Part shown: positions 31,316 to 41,815 of the stretch, piece by piece | Layout: each line of letters opens with the position of its first letter | Numbering within the stretch: the stretch's first letter is position 1 | Source of the DNA: Trichomonas tenax | Taxonomy: Eukaryota > Parabasalia > Trichomonadida > Trichomonadidae | Assembly: GCA_023091735.1 (NCBI GenBank) | Contig: JALKBU010000177.1 | Location: forward strand, 1 to 64,000 | Length of the DNA stretch: 64,000 bases | Reading direction: 5' to 3' | Made by a program: the position numbers and the translations under genes | Notes under the pieces: generated by a model | The model's database searches: none | What the model was told of the DNA's origin: nothing | What the model saw: the letters and a program-made list of their open reading frames with translations, nothing else

Positions 31316-31663
31316 ATGACGACGACAGGCGATGCTCCTTTCCAGGATCAATCATTCAACTCCCAGCAGGTCAATGAAATTGTCAACCGCGTCATCTCCG
31401 GTGTCCTGAAGAGCGGCGAGTTCGTTGCTGACAAAGTTCAAGAACATCTTACAAATATCCTTCACGAAATTCTCTCCCAACTCAAAGATCTCAACTTCCG
31501 CTTCAAGTACTGCGTCTCCGGCCTTATAACACAGAACTGCGGCGCGGGCCTATACCAATTTGCATCAACGCACTATGAAAAGAACCAGGACAACTACGCT
31601 AACACTGTCTACCAAAAGGGCAATATCATCTGTTCTGTTACAGTTTACGGTTTCAAGATTTAA
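31316..31663 (+). CDS. DYNLT: Tctex-1/DYNLT-type dynein light chain, 115 aa
   Basis: Length and pattern fit Tctex-1 light chains: a helical N-terminal half (VNEIVNRVISGVLKSG and VQEHLTNILHEILSQLKDLN) and the beta-strand region with FKYCVSGLITQNCGAGLYQF and a closing CSVTVYGFKI. These dimers sit on the intermediate chains of axonemal or cytoplasmic dynein, in keeping with a flagellate. Codon use is C-rich (CGC, ATC, TCC), unlike the flanking DNA, and suggests good expression. An AAAAGTGATAAC element is 23 bases upstream. Confidence 0.88.
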   Translation: MTTTGDAPFQDQSFNSQQVNEIVNRVISGVLKSGEFVADKVQEHLTNILHEILSQLKDLNFRFKYCVSGLITQNCGAGLYQFASTHYEKNQDNYANTVYQKGNIICSVTVYGFKI

Positions 31664-32242
31664 ATTGCCATCATTAATTGAAAACACCTTCAAATAGCAA
31701 CTGATGGAATAGAAGCCAAACCATCTTATTTTGTAAATAAAATTTTCCTTTTAAATCTAGCAAAAAATATCATATTGTTAATCTTATTCTTATAGCTCAG
31801 CCTTTGAATATAACTTATTAACACATTAGTAACTTGACCTTTGTTGTTAATATCTCTTTGATTTTCCTGTTGAATAGAATATTTTGGAAATCCAACAAAG
31901 TGCAATGAAGTATAGATTCAATTTCACAACCCTATATCAGGGTGTCAATATTGTGTGCCTAAAAAACAATCAATGCATATTAAAATTAAATACAAGCTAA
32001 ACAAGTTATCAGTGCTTACCAATGTAATATGTTAATCAACAGCTTTATGCTTTTTGAACAATGAGTCCATTCCTAAAGATTATTTTTGGATTCAAATAAA
32101 AACGTCAATAACATGTTGATTTGGTAACTTGCACAGTGATGCCAATGATGAAGTTATATCAGTGATCAGAAAATAAATTAAATTTAGGATTTTTAATAAT
32201 AGAATTTTTCCAAAAAAAGAAAAGTTATTTTTCTAAGACCGT
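31664..32242. other. Intergenic region between convergent genes
   Basis: AT-rich, no gene or element recognised. Confidence 0.5.
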
Positions 32243-32812
32243 TTAGAGGTTAGCAGCGACAAATGTCCAGTTAACATGATCCCAGAAGTTCTTGAAGTAC
32301 TCAGCCTTGCGGTTCTCGTAGTCGATGTACCAGGCGTGCTCCCATGTGTCGACTGTGAGCACTGGCTTGAATCCATCCTTGACTGGGTTAGCGGCGTTGG
32401 AGTACTGACCGATCTCGAGCTTGCCCTCCTTGTTCTTGTAGAGGTAGCACCAGCCGGAGCCGAAGACTGTGGAAGCCTTCTGTGTGAATGTCTCCTTGAA
32501 CTTGTCGACGGACTCGAAGTTCTTAGCAAGAGCATCAGCAACAGCAGCTGGCATCTCAACTTTGTCAGCAGAAAGGCACTTCCAGAAGAAGGAGTGGTTG
32601 AAGTGCTGAGCGACGTTGTTGAAGAGTGGACCCTGAGCTTTCTGGATGACTTCCTCGATTGTCTTGCTCTCAAGACCAGATCCGACGATGAGTTTGTTAG
32701 CTGTGTCGATGTAAGCCTGGTGGTGCTTTGTGACGTGGATCTCGACGGCATGCTGTGTCAAGAAGCCTGGAAGGCCTGTCTTGAGATAGGAAGGATGCTC
32801 CATTGTGAACAT
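32243..32812 (-). CDS. SOD: Iron superoxide dismutase, 189 aa
   Basis: Iron/manganese SOD family; dismutates superoxide in the cytosol of this oxygen-sensitive anaerobe. Metal ligands are visible: His26 in EIHVTKHHQAYI, the His of QHFNHSFFW, and Asp and His in VDTWEHAWYIDY. The Gly-Ser-Gly-Trp segment (TVFGSGWCYLYKNKEG) and general sequence favour the iron form. The length is typical, with no targeting extension. I use the ATG at 32812 (MFTMEHPSY); the longer frame begins with TTG and crosses the initiator. Codons are strongly C/G-ending, as in highly expressed trichomonad genes. Confidence 0.95.
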   Translation of the reverse strand: MFTMEHPSYLKTGLPGFLTQHAVEIHVTKHHQAYIDTANKLIVGSGLESKTIEEVIQKAQGPLFNNVAQHFNHSFFWKCLSADKVEMPAAVADALAKNFESVDKFKETFTQKASTVFGSGWCYLYKNKEGKLEIGQYSNAANPVKDGFKPVLTVDTWEHAWYIDYENRKAEYFKNFWDHVNWTFVAANL

Positions 32813-33804
32813 TTTTAGAGAAATGAAATGACCAAATAAAAATTCTTTCAATTATTTTCTTGGGTAATTTTCTCTAGTAACCAAAATAGGAATAATAAAA
32901 TAATCGCTTTCTTCTCAATAAAATTGAATTGATTTTATCATTTCAATGTTCTCAAAACTTAATGTCACATATACTCCCTTTTGCCTATATAGTAAAATTT
33001 CCTGTTTGAAAAATAATCGTCAAAGAGTTCTGAATCTCATTAAAATATGTGCTATACTTCTTTGGCAGAAATTATTTTTATTAACAAAATCGGTTTTTGA
33101 TATAATTGGCCGTCCAAGTATTTATCATTTTCCCCAGTTCATTTTGGCTGACATTTAGCATCAGCAGGGGATGGGTAGTCCACATTTCACATCCAGAACC
33201 TTGTTTAGCAAAATATGATTTTATATAGTTTTGTCCCAGACCGAATAACTGTGTAAATCAATTAGCATTGCCGCAGGCTGATCTATGTTTAGTTTAAAGA
33301 CATGTGACGCCTTTGATATTTTTTTGACATTAAAATTTTAACGCTTTATAATTATACCATTCGATACAATGGATCGAAAGAACCATAATTCTAAAAGAAA
33401 AGGGAACACATCACAAAGATATTTTTATTTTGAGTTATTTCGTCCATTTCAACTGAGAGAGTAGCGATCGCTAGTGAAATTGTCGACTAACAGCGTCCAC
33501 ATATAATGTTCCTGTATCGTGTTTTGGTCGAAACGCAATCTTCCAGATTTGATCGCCGATTATATCTCTGAATCTCCTTTTTCAAGCGTCAGTTTCCATT
33601 GTATTTCATAGCCTACATGATTTAGTTCACATTGAACATCAGAAGTAGTATCATTGTCGATCGAAGAAAGGTAATATTTCCATTATCTTGTTCAATATCG
33701 TATCATTGAACACTTCTTCTATTAATCAATTACTGAGGATGAGGAATGATTAGAACGCACATCAAAACCAATTAATGAAAACAATGTTGTGATTCTCAAA
33801 ATGT
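32813..33804. other. Intergenic region left of the first MITE
   Basis: No gene supported; a 70-codon frame at 32946-33158 has neither codon bias nor domain. Confidence 0.45.
32820..32831 (-). promoter_or_regulatory. Doubled TCATTT initiator of the SOD gene
   Basis: On the minus strand TCATTTCATTTC lies 7-18 bases before the SOD ATG. It matches the trichomonad initiator consensus TCA-pyrimidine-(T/A), with two overlapping choices for the start of transcription. Confidence 0.65.
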
Positions 33805-34403
33805 AGAAGTGTTTTAACTCTCAAATTTGGATTTTAGCGACCAAAATTGGCAAAATTAGCATTATCATTACGTAAATGTTATAATAAACCATATTTTAAA
33901 AAGTGAATAAAGTTAAAAGTCACGTTTTTTCACAATTTATTTGACACTGTTAACATTAATAAAATAGTATATATGCTGCAAATTATTTTCTATCGTTTTT
34001 ATTTTTGAATATTTTATTTGTATTAATCAATAATTTCATCATATTCATTGGGAGTCTATGAGTATAAGTTGGTGTATCACATTAAAAACATGTAATATGT
34101 GCGTGCGTCTATGCATATTGTCGTCTCCGCAATGATTTCGTGTATTTATAAATTTAGATCCTGAACAAATATTCAATTAGGAGCTTGTGTTATTTGTAAT
34201 ATGTTACTATGTTGTTGGCATGTGATGCATTTATAATAAATATTGCTATTTACTTAATAATAAGCTGAAATCAAATTGTTAATGAAAAATATGAAACGAT
34301 ATTATATATGTTTAACACTACAACTATGTATTGCATCACATAAGAGTTATATCTGCCCATGCATGTTTGATCTGGTTCTAACCCCCAGAGTTGATACACT
34401 TCT
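33805..34403. mobile_element. MITE, copy 1 (~599 bp, Mutator-like size and target duplication)
   Basis: Bounded by imperfect terminal inverted repeats (left AGAAGTGTTTTAACTC, right GAGTTGATACACTTCT; 14 of 16 matched) and flanked by CAAAATGT at 33797-33804 and 34404-34411, or nine bases if the shared T is counted. It has no open frame. It is about 97% identical by eye to the copy at 38457. Target duplications of 8-9 bp with short inverted ends point to a Mutator-type or related transposase acting in trans. Confidence 0.8.
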
Positions 34404-35972
34404 CAAAATGTTCATCGACAATAGCTTGTTTGAAGGATCACAGAACTAATCCTATCTATTCTATAGATGTTTGTACTGTTTATTATGATCAATAAGTAGA
34501 AATGAAATTTGCGATTTTTCAGTTATTCGATAACAGATGGAATTAAAATGCGCTTCTTCACAGCCCCTTGATGTTAATCAATACCCAGAGCTCTATCACT
34601 GAGAATTAAGCCAATATGAAGAACTCCTAATTAAGTAATTTTAAAACGATCGACAGCAATTGCCTTGTTATACGCACTCATATTAGACTTAATGATTTAA
34701 AACGAAATTCATGGTCCATAAGAATTTGCTGACGACAAATTTGCTAAGCTTAAACAAGTCCATCACATAAAGGACGTAATCCATGTTTCTATCTAATGCA
34801 GTATTATAATGTGTCGATATTTAATCAATATATGACTACAAGTTCAATAAACAGATAAATTCGTCCTAAATTCTTTTAATACCAACTATTTTAAGAAAAT
34901 TTCGAATCATCATCGTCTAAGATAAAGTTCAGCACAGTATTGTTCAAAGTTTACCAATATTTTTACAGAGATATGAAAGATCTCATCAAAATTTTTGATT
35001 ATATGTCAGAATGGAAGTATCCTAAATTGCTGTTTGATATTTTGATAACGGTCTCATAATTGTTCGATTACACTGCAACTTATTTCTCAAAAATACAAAA
35101 ATATATCTAAATATATATATTTATTATACTTTGCAAAGAATTTTTTAATAATAAAGTTCATGTGCAATCTAAATTATCATCATTTCACGTCAATCTGCAA
35201 ATCATACTTCCTCTGAGATTATTTACATAAAAGAAACTATTTTGAGTTGATTTGGTGTAGCAAAATTATATAGTTATAAGAGGTAAATGTTGTTCAATGT
35301 CACTTATAACAATTTTTCCATATAATTAAACGAATATTTAAACTCACTTTAATTTTAATCGAATATAGATATATTCCTAAATGGAAACTCCATAAATTCA
35401 CAATTAGCATATTATTCGTCTATATCATGGTTTTATCGCGTATAGGTGGTACATTAATCACATCTGTATCAAGCAGCATCGGTTTAACTAGGGTTGTAAA
35501 TTTGGAAGATAATTTTTGCTCTGGAAAAATAGTGGATATAGTCAAAGAAGATCCATAAAAAATGGCAACATTTTTCCTTCAACGGTGTAGTCCCGCGACC
35601 TTCATAACTTTTTATCTGATCAATATTTTTTCGATTTGAAAGTACTTTCATGTACATATTGATAGTTGTCTATCCAGTGGTATAAGTGGCACAGTCTATA
35701 TATCTATCAAATCATTGTTTGCATTTCAAATCGTCCAAAAATATACGATTTCCAGCATAAATGTATGCACTAATATGCAGCATATGATATTTTTATGTGT
35801 ATTATTGATTCAAATACCTCTTATACGCTTAAAATTAAAAATGCAACTAATTCATTAATTGATTTGAGGGCGATTATACACATGAAAGTTATTGAATTTG
35901 ATGTGATTTGGATTTGCAGCTGTAATAATGTAAAATTTTAGAATCTTAGATTTGGCAATGAAAAAAAAAATT
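34404..35972. other. Gene-free region right of the first MITE
   Basis: About 1.6 kb, AT-rich, no open frame of note and no repeat found elsewhere in the window. Confidence 0.45.
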
Positions 35973-36004
35973 ATGCGCTGAGACACCATCTTTCCTCAGC
36001 GCAT
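35973..36004. other. GC-rich hairpin (10-bp perfect stem)
   Basis: ATGCGCTGAG (35973-35982) pairs perfectly with CTCAGCGCAT (35995-36004) around a 12-base loop, directly after a run of ten A. GC-rich stems are rare in this AT-rich intergenic DNA. It could be a terminator-like fold or part of an RNA gene with the 36378-36478 structure. Confidence 0.55.
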
Positions 36005-36370
36005 TAAGTTCATTATTATTATAGTTATATAAGTGCTTTTGAACTTAATTTAACAGGAAATGATAAATGTAAGTGGTTAGCAAAACAAATCAGTCTATTT
36101 TTTTGATATATTCCTTTTGATTATTTAAATTGCGGAATATGTATGTATATTACCCACCAATCTGCTTTACATAGTATTTCACTGATTTCTATAAACTTAA
36201 CTTTGGTTAATTCGATATATTTTACCAAATCGAAATTTATTATAGGGAAAAAATGTAATTATTGAATCCATTGTACTATCATTCTATTAAAAACGGAGTG
36301 TAAATTCATAAGAAACAACAAAACATATGTATTGTTGTTAAAGAATTTCAAATCTTAGATCTATTCAGGA

Positions 36371-36486
36371 CTGAAAAGAGCAGCTCCGGAGACTGTTTGG
36401 AAGGGAATGAATCAGCTGCAGGTAAGGAGAAAACTGTCTCTCAGCTTAGCAAGAAAAGGACCGGTTATGGAGCTGCTCGTTGAAAA
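36371..36486. ncRNA. Candidate structured non-coding RNA
   Basis: About 115 bases of markedly higher GC in a gene-free region. A perfect 10-bp closing stem is made by GAGCAGCTCC (36378-36387) and GGAGCTGCTC (36469-36478). Inside, GAGAC (36389-36393) can pair with GTCTC (36436-36440); alternatively GCTG (36414-36417), GGAGA and the matching TCTC/CAGC downstream form a nested hairpin. No frame is open across it. It does not match the conserved cores I know for U1, U2, U4-U6, RNase P or SRP RNA, and no T-run terminator follows on the plus strand. Strand and class remain open. Confidence 0.45.
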
Positions 36487-36489
36487 ATT

Positions 36490-37044
36490 TGGGAAATACT
36501 GACATTTTGCAGCCAAAAATAGCTTTCTCGTAATCTACAACTTTCTAGCATATTCTAATTGGCTATTCTTATTTTTTAGTCCCAAAATTCCTGGTCGTTT
36601 TAATGTATAGATAAAGTTCTATCTTGTATACTGCTTTTTTCTTATGTTATACAACATGCAGTTGCTGGTTCATTTAAAAAAGTCCTCGTTTCATGATGGA
36701 ATTTCTGTGATTTGGAGAAATGAAAACTTGAATTAAAAAAAATACTTTTTGTCTATGCAAAAATCAAGAGAACAATAAATGTGTATAGGAATCATATGCT
36801 CAATGAGCATCTCTATCTATTGGTATGCATGTTTCAAAGATCCTATGATGAAATAAACCATAATAACATCAAAAATGTCATTGAGAAAAAAAATTGTTTA
36901 TTTGTTAATAAAAACATATTTCTAACAACAGTTGACGCTTGAAAGCAGCATATAAGTGTGGGGTGAAGGTTGCTATTAAGAAAAAATTCATGTTAGTTGC
37001 AGTAATATTATGGGGTGAAAGGTTTAGGAGTAAAAACAATAAAA
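36490..37044. other. Intergenic region downstream of the Myb gene
   Basis: AT-rich; the frame at 36939-37175 overlaps the Myb 3' end and is a shadow. Confidence 0.45.
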
Positions 37045-37941
37045 TTAATAGTCATAAAATGATGAGAAAGGATCGTGGCGGACGTAGTGAATCATATCAA
37101 GGATCATCTCCGTTTCTGGGATATCTGGGGAAATCACATCAAACCCCATTTCGACAATATCGTATTCTTCGATGACTGGTGGTGAAAGATCATCGAGTTT
37201 GCGTTCTTCTTCTTCAGAGTACTCTTCACTCTCACTTGAGCTGAGTGACTGGGTTTGTGGCTTTTGGGCTTCCTTTACTTCTTGTCCGTCCTTTGTATTC
37301 TTATTACCATTAGAGTTGTTTTTGATATCACTTTTGTCGTCGTGACATAATAGATCAATGCTGTACTTCTCCTTTGGCGGCGTTGTTTCACGTAAATGCC
37401 TTGTTCTCTTGTCAATGAGTGCCTTGTATCTGTATCTGCACTGAACATCAGTTCTTCCGAACATCTCCTGACCGATCATCAGCCACTTCTTGTCACCGTA
37501 TTTCTCGATTAATTTGAGAAGTGCTTCATCTTCTTCCTTTGTCCAAGCATCCTTTTTGATCGTAGGATCGAGTGTTCTCTGCCATCTCTGGCGGCACTGA
37601 AGTGTGTTCCTTCCGTTGCCAACGAACCACGAAATTGTTGGCCACGAATTCTCTCCGTACATCATTATACCGGTGATCAATCTTTGATCTTCGTAGGAAG
37701 TCCAATGATGAACCTGTCCATTCTTCCATTCGCTGCCATCGCATGGAATGGGCTCTGCAGGAACAACAATCATGTCAACGAACTTGACAACTGGTTCGTC
37801 TGTTTTTACCAATTTGATGCACTGTTCTTTTGCAACATCTTCAGTAATCTTTTTCGTGATAAAATTCTTTATTAGATTGCTGAATTGGGGGCGCTGTGGC
37901 CATGGGATGTTCTCCATGATCTCGTCAAATATGTTATTCAT
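37045..37941 (-). CDS. R2R3 Myb-type DNA-binding protein, 298 aa
   Basis: Two Myb repeats are clear: residues ~75-125 (WTSYEDQRLITGIMMYGENS, then CRQRWQRTLDP) and ~128-178 (WTKEEDEALLKLIEKYGDKK, then DVQCRYRYKALIDKR). The regularly spaced tryptophans are kept, the second repeat canonical. The N-terminal 70 residues are helical. After the repeats come a Lys/Asn linker, a Ser/Glu-rich acidic stretch (QSLSSSESEEYSEEEERK) and an acidic C-terminus that could activate. Trichomonads have an expanded Myb family, and Myb proteins bind core-promoter and iron-response elements in Trichomonas vaginalis; the target of this one is unknown. The ATG is at 37941; the three codons before it start with TTG. Confidence 0.9.
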   Translation of the reverse strand: MNNIFDEIMENIPWPQRPQFSNLIKNFITKKITEDVAKEQCIKLVKTDEPVVKFVDMIVVPAEPIPCDGSEWKNGQVHHWTSYEDQRLITGIMMYGENSWPTISWFVGNGRNTLQCRQRWQRTLDPTIKKDAWTKEEDEALLKLIEKYGDKKWLMIGQEMFGRTDVQCRYRYKALIDKRTRHLRETTPPKEKYSIDLLCHDDKSDIKNNSNGNKNTKDGQEVKEAQKPQTQSLSSSESEEYSEEEERKLDDLSPPVIEEYDIVEMGFDVISPDIPETEMILDMIHYVRHDPFSSFYDY

Positions 37942-38456
37942 TGCTAGCAAGAACTAAAAGTAATTTTTGAAAGAGTGTCAATTTGTCTGATCGCTTTTAA
38001 AAGAGGTATTTCTCTCAAAAATATTTTGGATTCAAATTTCATTACTTAAAAATTAGACACCTTAGACTATTTCTATTCGAATCACAAAGTTATTTTTTGA
38101 ATGCTGTTTGGGTTTTCTGGGAACTACAGATAAATTAATGTCTCAATTTCATTCATAGCAATTTTTTATTGTTTTTATACCTCTAACATGTTTATAAACA
38201 AATTGGATGGATGTTTATGATTATTTTTTCTGATCACTTTTAAGAGGGACTTCGTTCAATTTTCATCTGAATGCAAAAGAAATTGTATCCATATAATGGG
38301 TCTGGAAAGGCCGAAGCATAGTGATTTATTGGTTAATTTTGTTCATAAATAATCGATAAATCGATGACTTCGAAAGTTTATTGTTTGACTGTTCATTGTA
38401 CGTTTCCACTTCGATTCGCGAAAAATTTTGCATAAAATTTGTTTTATGATCAAAAT
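37942..38456. other. Upstream region of the Myb gene up to the second MITE
   Basis: Two related strings, GATCGCTTTTAAAAGAGG (~37991) and GATCACTTTTAAGAGGG (~38234), read on the minus strand as AAAAGCGATC and AAAAGTGATC. They are variants of the AAAAGTGAC element at the Myb promoter side. Confidence 0.4.
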
Positions 38457-39054
38457 AGAAGTGTTTTAACTCTCAAATTTGGATTTTAGCGGCCAAAATT
38501 GGCAAAATTAGCATTATCATTACGTAAATGTTATAATAAACCATATTTTAAAAAGTGAATAAGGTTAAAAGTCACGTTTTTCACAATTTATTTGACACTG
38601 TTGACATTAATAAAATAGTATATATGCTGCAAATTATTTTCTATCGTTTATATTTTTGAATACTTTATTTCTTTTAATCAATAATTTCATCATATTCATT
38701 GGGAGTCTATGAGTATAAGTTGGTGTATCACGTTAAAAACATGTAATATGTGCATGCGTCTATGCATATTGTCGTCTCCGCAATGATTTCGTGTATTTAT
38801 AAATTTAGATCCTGAACAAATATTCAATTAGGAGCTTGTATTATTTGTAATATGTTACTATGTTGTTTGCATGTGATGTATCTATAATAAATATTGCTAT
38901 TTACTCAATAATAAGCTGATATCAAATTGTTAATGAAAAATATGAAACGATATTATATATGTTTAACACTCCAACTATGTATGGCATCACATAAGAGTTA
39001 TATCTGCCCATACATGTTTGATCTGGTTCTAACCCCCAGAGTTGATACACTTCT
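38457..39054. mobile_element. MITE, copy 2 (598 bp)
   Basis: Same element and orientation as 33805-34403, with AGAAGTG at the left end and CACTTCT at the right. The flanking direct repeat GATCAAAAT is found at 38448-38456 and 39055-39063, a 9-bp target duplication. About twenty substitutions and one indel separate the two copies. Both carry AAAAAGTGAAT and AAAAGTCACG within their first 130 bases, resembling the local promoter element. No coding capacity. Confidence 0.88.
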
Positions 39055-39063
39055 GATCAAAAT

Positions 39064-39597
39064 AGTTTTCATAAAATATGCAATATGAACCATTCTGTTG
39101 ATTGATTTATAATATTGATATGGATTATATGCTAATTCATGAAGCAAATTCTATCTAACTTGCTTATTTTACGCTGAAAATGAATAGCAAAAACAACATC
39201 TAAAGATATTCTTGTATTACCGGATAATTTCCCTTCTATGTCCTCTAGGGAAGCTGTCTGCAAGGCTGGATAAGTTTAGAACAACAATGATGAGATTCTA
39301 CAAATCTTTGATGGGCTTCGATGCCAACATAACTATATTTGCACTATCTACACAAATAGGATGATGAATCACAAGGATATTTAGGTCAAAACAATAATCT
39401 GAGATTGATATCGAATTTATCTATTGAAAGATTTTGCAATTGAGTCATTTTGATTTAAAATTTCGTTTTTGTATGCTATTGGGATGCCATATTTTAGCTA
39501 ATAACGTTTAAATATTTATTTGCTATGTAAACAATTTACATGACATATTAGTTGACACTTTTCGAAGCGTTTTACAAACCGTTTTAAATTTTAGAAA
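39064..39597. other. Intergenic region
   Basis: No gene seen. GACACTTTTCG at about 39554 reads as AAAAGTGTC on the other strand, about 40 bases before the next ATG. Confidence 0.35.
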
Positions 39598-40041
39598 ATG
39601 ACTATCAAACAATTTATCTCAGCGAACTTACAAAAGTTACACGAGACATTCGACGATTTCGATGATGACCTCGACGGAAATATCGAATTAACGATGTTAG
39701 AGAAAGCAATTCGCGCTTTTGGAGTAAATCCAACTGAAGAAGAAATGCAAGCTGTCAATAAGGAAATCCAATCATACAACTACGTCAATTTCAACCAATA
39801 CGCCTACTTTGTTTATCATATTGCAAGATATTCAAATATTCGTGATGAACTTGTTGCCGCATTTAAGGTATTTGACCGCGATGGTACAGGCAAAATCAAG
39901 CAGGCAACAGCAATAGAGGTACTTACAAACAATAATCAGCCATTCGAAGATGTTCAGATAAAGAGATTGTTCTCAAAGCTCGAAGTCGATAACGGCTTCA
40001 TTGACTATAACTTGCTTGTTGATATCTTACTCGAAGATTAA
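39598..40041 (+). CDS. EF-hand protein of the calmodulin/light-chain type, 147 aa
   Basis: The length and four-lobe layout match the calmodulin, centrin and myosin-light-chain superfamily. EF loop 1 (DDDLDGNIELTMLE) and loop 3 (DRDGTGKIKQATA) keep several calcium-binding positions, although loop 3 has Ala where the final Glu is expected. Loops 2 and 4 are degenerate (SYNYVNFNQYAYF and VDNGFIDYNLLVD), as in light chains. Binding of one calcium or none at rest is likely. The phrase FKVFDRDGTG is a strong family signature. A cytoskeletal or flagellar light chain is plausible in this flagellate. Confidence 0.88.
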   Translation: MTIKQFISANLQKLHETFDDFDDDLDGNIELTMLEKAIRAFGVNPTEEEMQAVNKEIQSYNYVNFNQYAYFVYHIARYSNIRDELVAAFKVFDRDGTGKIKQATAIEVLTNNNQPFEDVQIKRLFSKLEVDNGFIDYNLLVDILLED

Positions 40042-41049
40042 ATTATTGTAAAGATTATTATGTCTAGATAATAACAATTTAGAACTATTTTCTCCATCAG
40101 CTGTTTGAGCATTTGTCAAGCATATATTGGTCAAATTCTCAGAAAATATTTCAAAAAATTTGAAACAATTGATCTAAAATGGGTTAGATTTAACATCAAT
40201 AACATGAGTGTTTTAATTCATCAAATATATGTAGCTTAAAATTAAAAAAAAATTGTGAAGTTTAAAATTATGCATAAAAATGCAGTAATGTGTGATTTGA
40301 ATTTTACATTGCTTCCATTTGGCATAAATGTTTTTGCTGTATATATGTAAATACGTAGTAATGATATTTGAATTTAAAAAACTATGTAAAATCCAAAACC
40401 AATATAGTATAACCATTAGCATCTACTTCACGTGAGTTTGAATTCATCAAATATTCAACAGTTATGTTGGAATAAAATATTTTATGAGATATATGACCTT
40501 TCTGGAATTAAATTTGCGATCAATTTCGTGGGCTTTGAGCATCTAAGTGATACACAAGATATTATTTATGAAATACGATTGAATCTTAATTTTAATGACG
40601 CATAACGATTATATGTGATTAAAATCATCATATGAACACCTAATATATGACAATCATGAGTACATGCAAACGAAAATAGGATATATATATTAAGAACATA
40701 TAAAATATACAAAAATGATCGATTTTTCATTGAATATGTATATAAATAGAGCAGGATATGATGAATATAAGCAAACAGTACTTGTGTAAATTGATTGCAT
40801 TAAATCGGAATAAATGACGTTTTATTTGGGCTTCGGAAGGTGAATATGCCATCTAAAGGGCCTATAGATTCTATACGAAAGCAAAAACATCATGATTGGT
40901 GCATTTTCGAAAACATGAATCTTTTTTTCGAACATCCTCTCAAAATGAAAAAAATCAAAATATGTTAATATAATAATATACGACAGTAGTATACTGTTGT
41001 TATGAAATTTAACGCACAAACTCAAAGTGTCAGAGATATTTTGAGATAG
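40042..41049. other. Gene-free region left of the fold-back element
   Basis: AT-rich; short frames at 40213-40422 and 40822-41025 are not supported by codon use or domain. Confidence 0.45.
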
Positions 41050-41812
41050 TTTGTCTAAAATTGATAGGCAAAGTCGGCGAAACTCGTTTTTTAACTCACA
41101 GGATTAACTTTTTGCTAAGTTATTGAACCCCAATGTGCAAAATCTTGTTGTGCATGATATATTAAAGAATTAGATAACAAAGTCTATATTTCATTAAAAT
41201 ATTAGATATATCTTGCATCAAAAACATTGATTTGCCATGATGTGCTTTACTCATTATAATATATTATATTCACATTGTATAGCATTTTATAACGTAAAAT
41301 ATGTTATTGTCGATGATAAATAAGTAAATCTAATCATAAATATGCCTTTTTTGGAAAAAGGTATACTAAAATCATTGTATTTTTGGGAGAATTATATATT
41401 TCTCCCAAAAAATGTCACATTTCGGTTCTTTTCAATTTTTCAAATTTAACTGGTTAAATTTTTGGGAGAATAACACACAGAGCTTATGTGTGAACACTTG
41501 GAATACTTTTTTTCAAAAAAGCTAAAAAAGCATATTTGTGATTAGATTTACTTATTTATCATCGACAACAACATATTTTACGTTATAAAATGCTATACAA
41601 TAGGAATATAATATATTATAATGAGTAAAGCACATCATAGCAAATCAATGTTTTTGATGCAAGATATATCTAATATTTTAATGAAATATAGACTTTGTTA
41701 TCTAATTCTTTAATATATCATGCACAACAAGATTTTGCACATTGGGGTTCAATAACTTAGCAAAAAGTTAATCCTGTGAGTTAAAAAACGAGTTTCGCCG
41801 ACTTTGCGTATA
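41050..41812. mobile_element. Fold-back element with ~280-bp inverted arms
   Basis: The left arm (about 41068-41350) and right arm (about 41520-41807) are near-perfect reverse complements, with only a handful of differences, and enclose about 170 bp. The outer ends share GCAAAGTCGGCGAAACTCG. The spacer holds a further palindrome (TTTTTGGGAGAA ... TTCTCCCAAAAA at 41382-41413) and GAGAATAACACACAGAGC. There is no coding capacity. A related, partly truncated copy lies at 59301-59738. Long inverted arms suggest a fold-back element or the fused termini of a larger element. Confidence 0.8.
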
Positions 41813-41815
41813 AAA

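Noticed and set aside
32276..32818. Plus-strand 180-codon frame over the SOD gene
   Set aside because: It is antisense to a clear iron SOD and its residues mirror SOD codons; a shadow frame.
33805..39054. The two 600-bp repeats as long terminal repeats of one retroelement
   Set aside because: Each copy has its own inverted ends and its own, different target duplication, and the sequence between them holds a host Myb gene and no reverse transcriptase.
41463..41485. GAATAACACACAG in the fold-back element as a trichomonad intron 3' splice site (ACTAACACACAG)
   Set aside because: It differs at the first bases, lies in a non-coding repeat, appears in both orientations near 59.3 kb, and no GTAYGT donor with flanking coding sequence is present.
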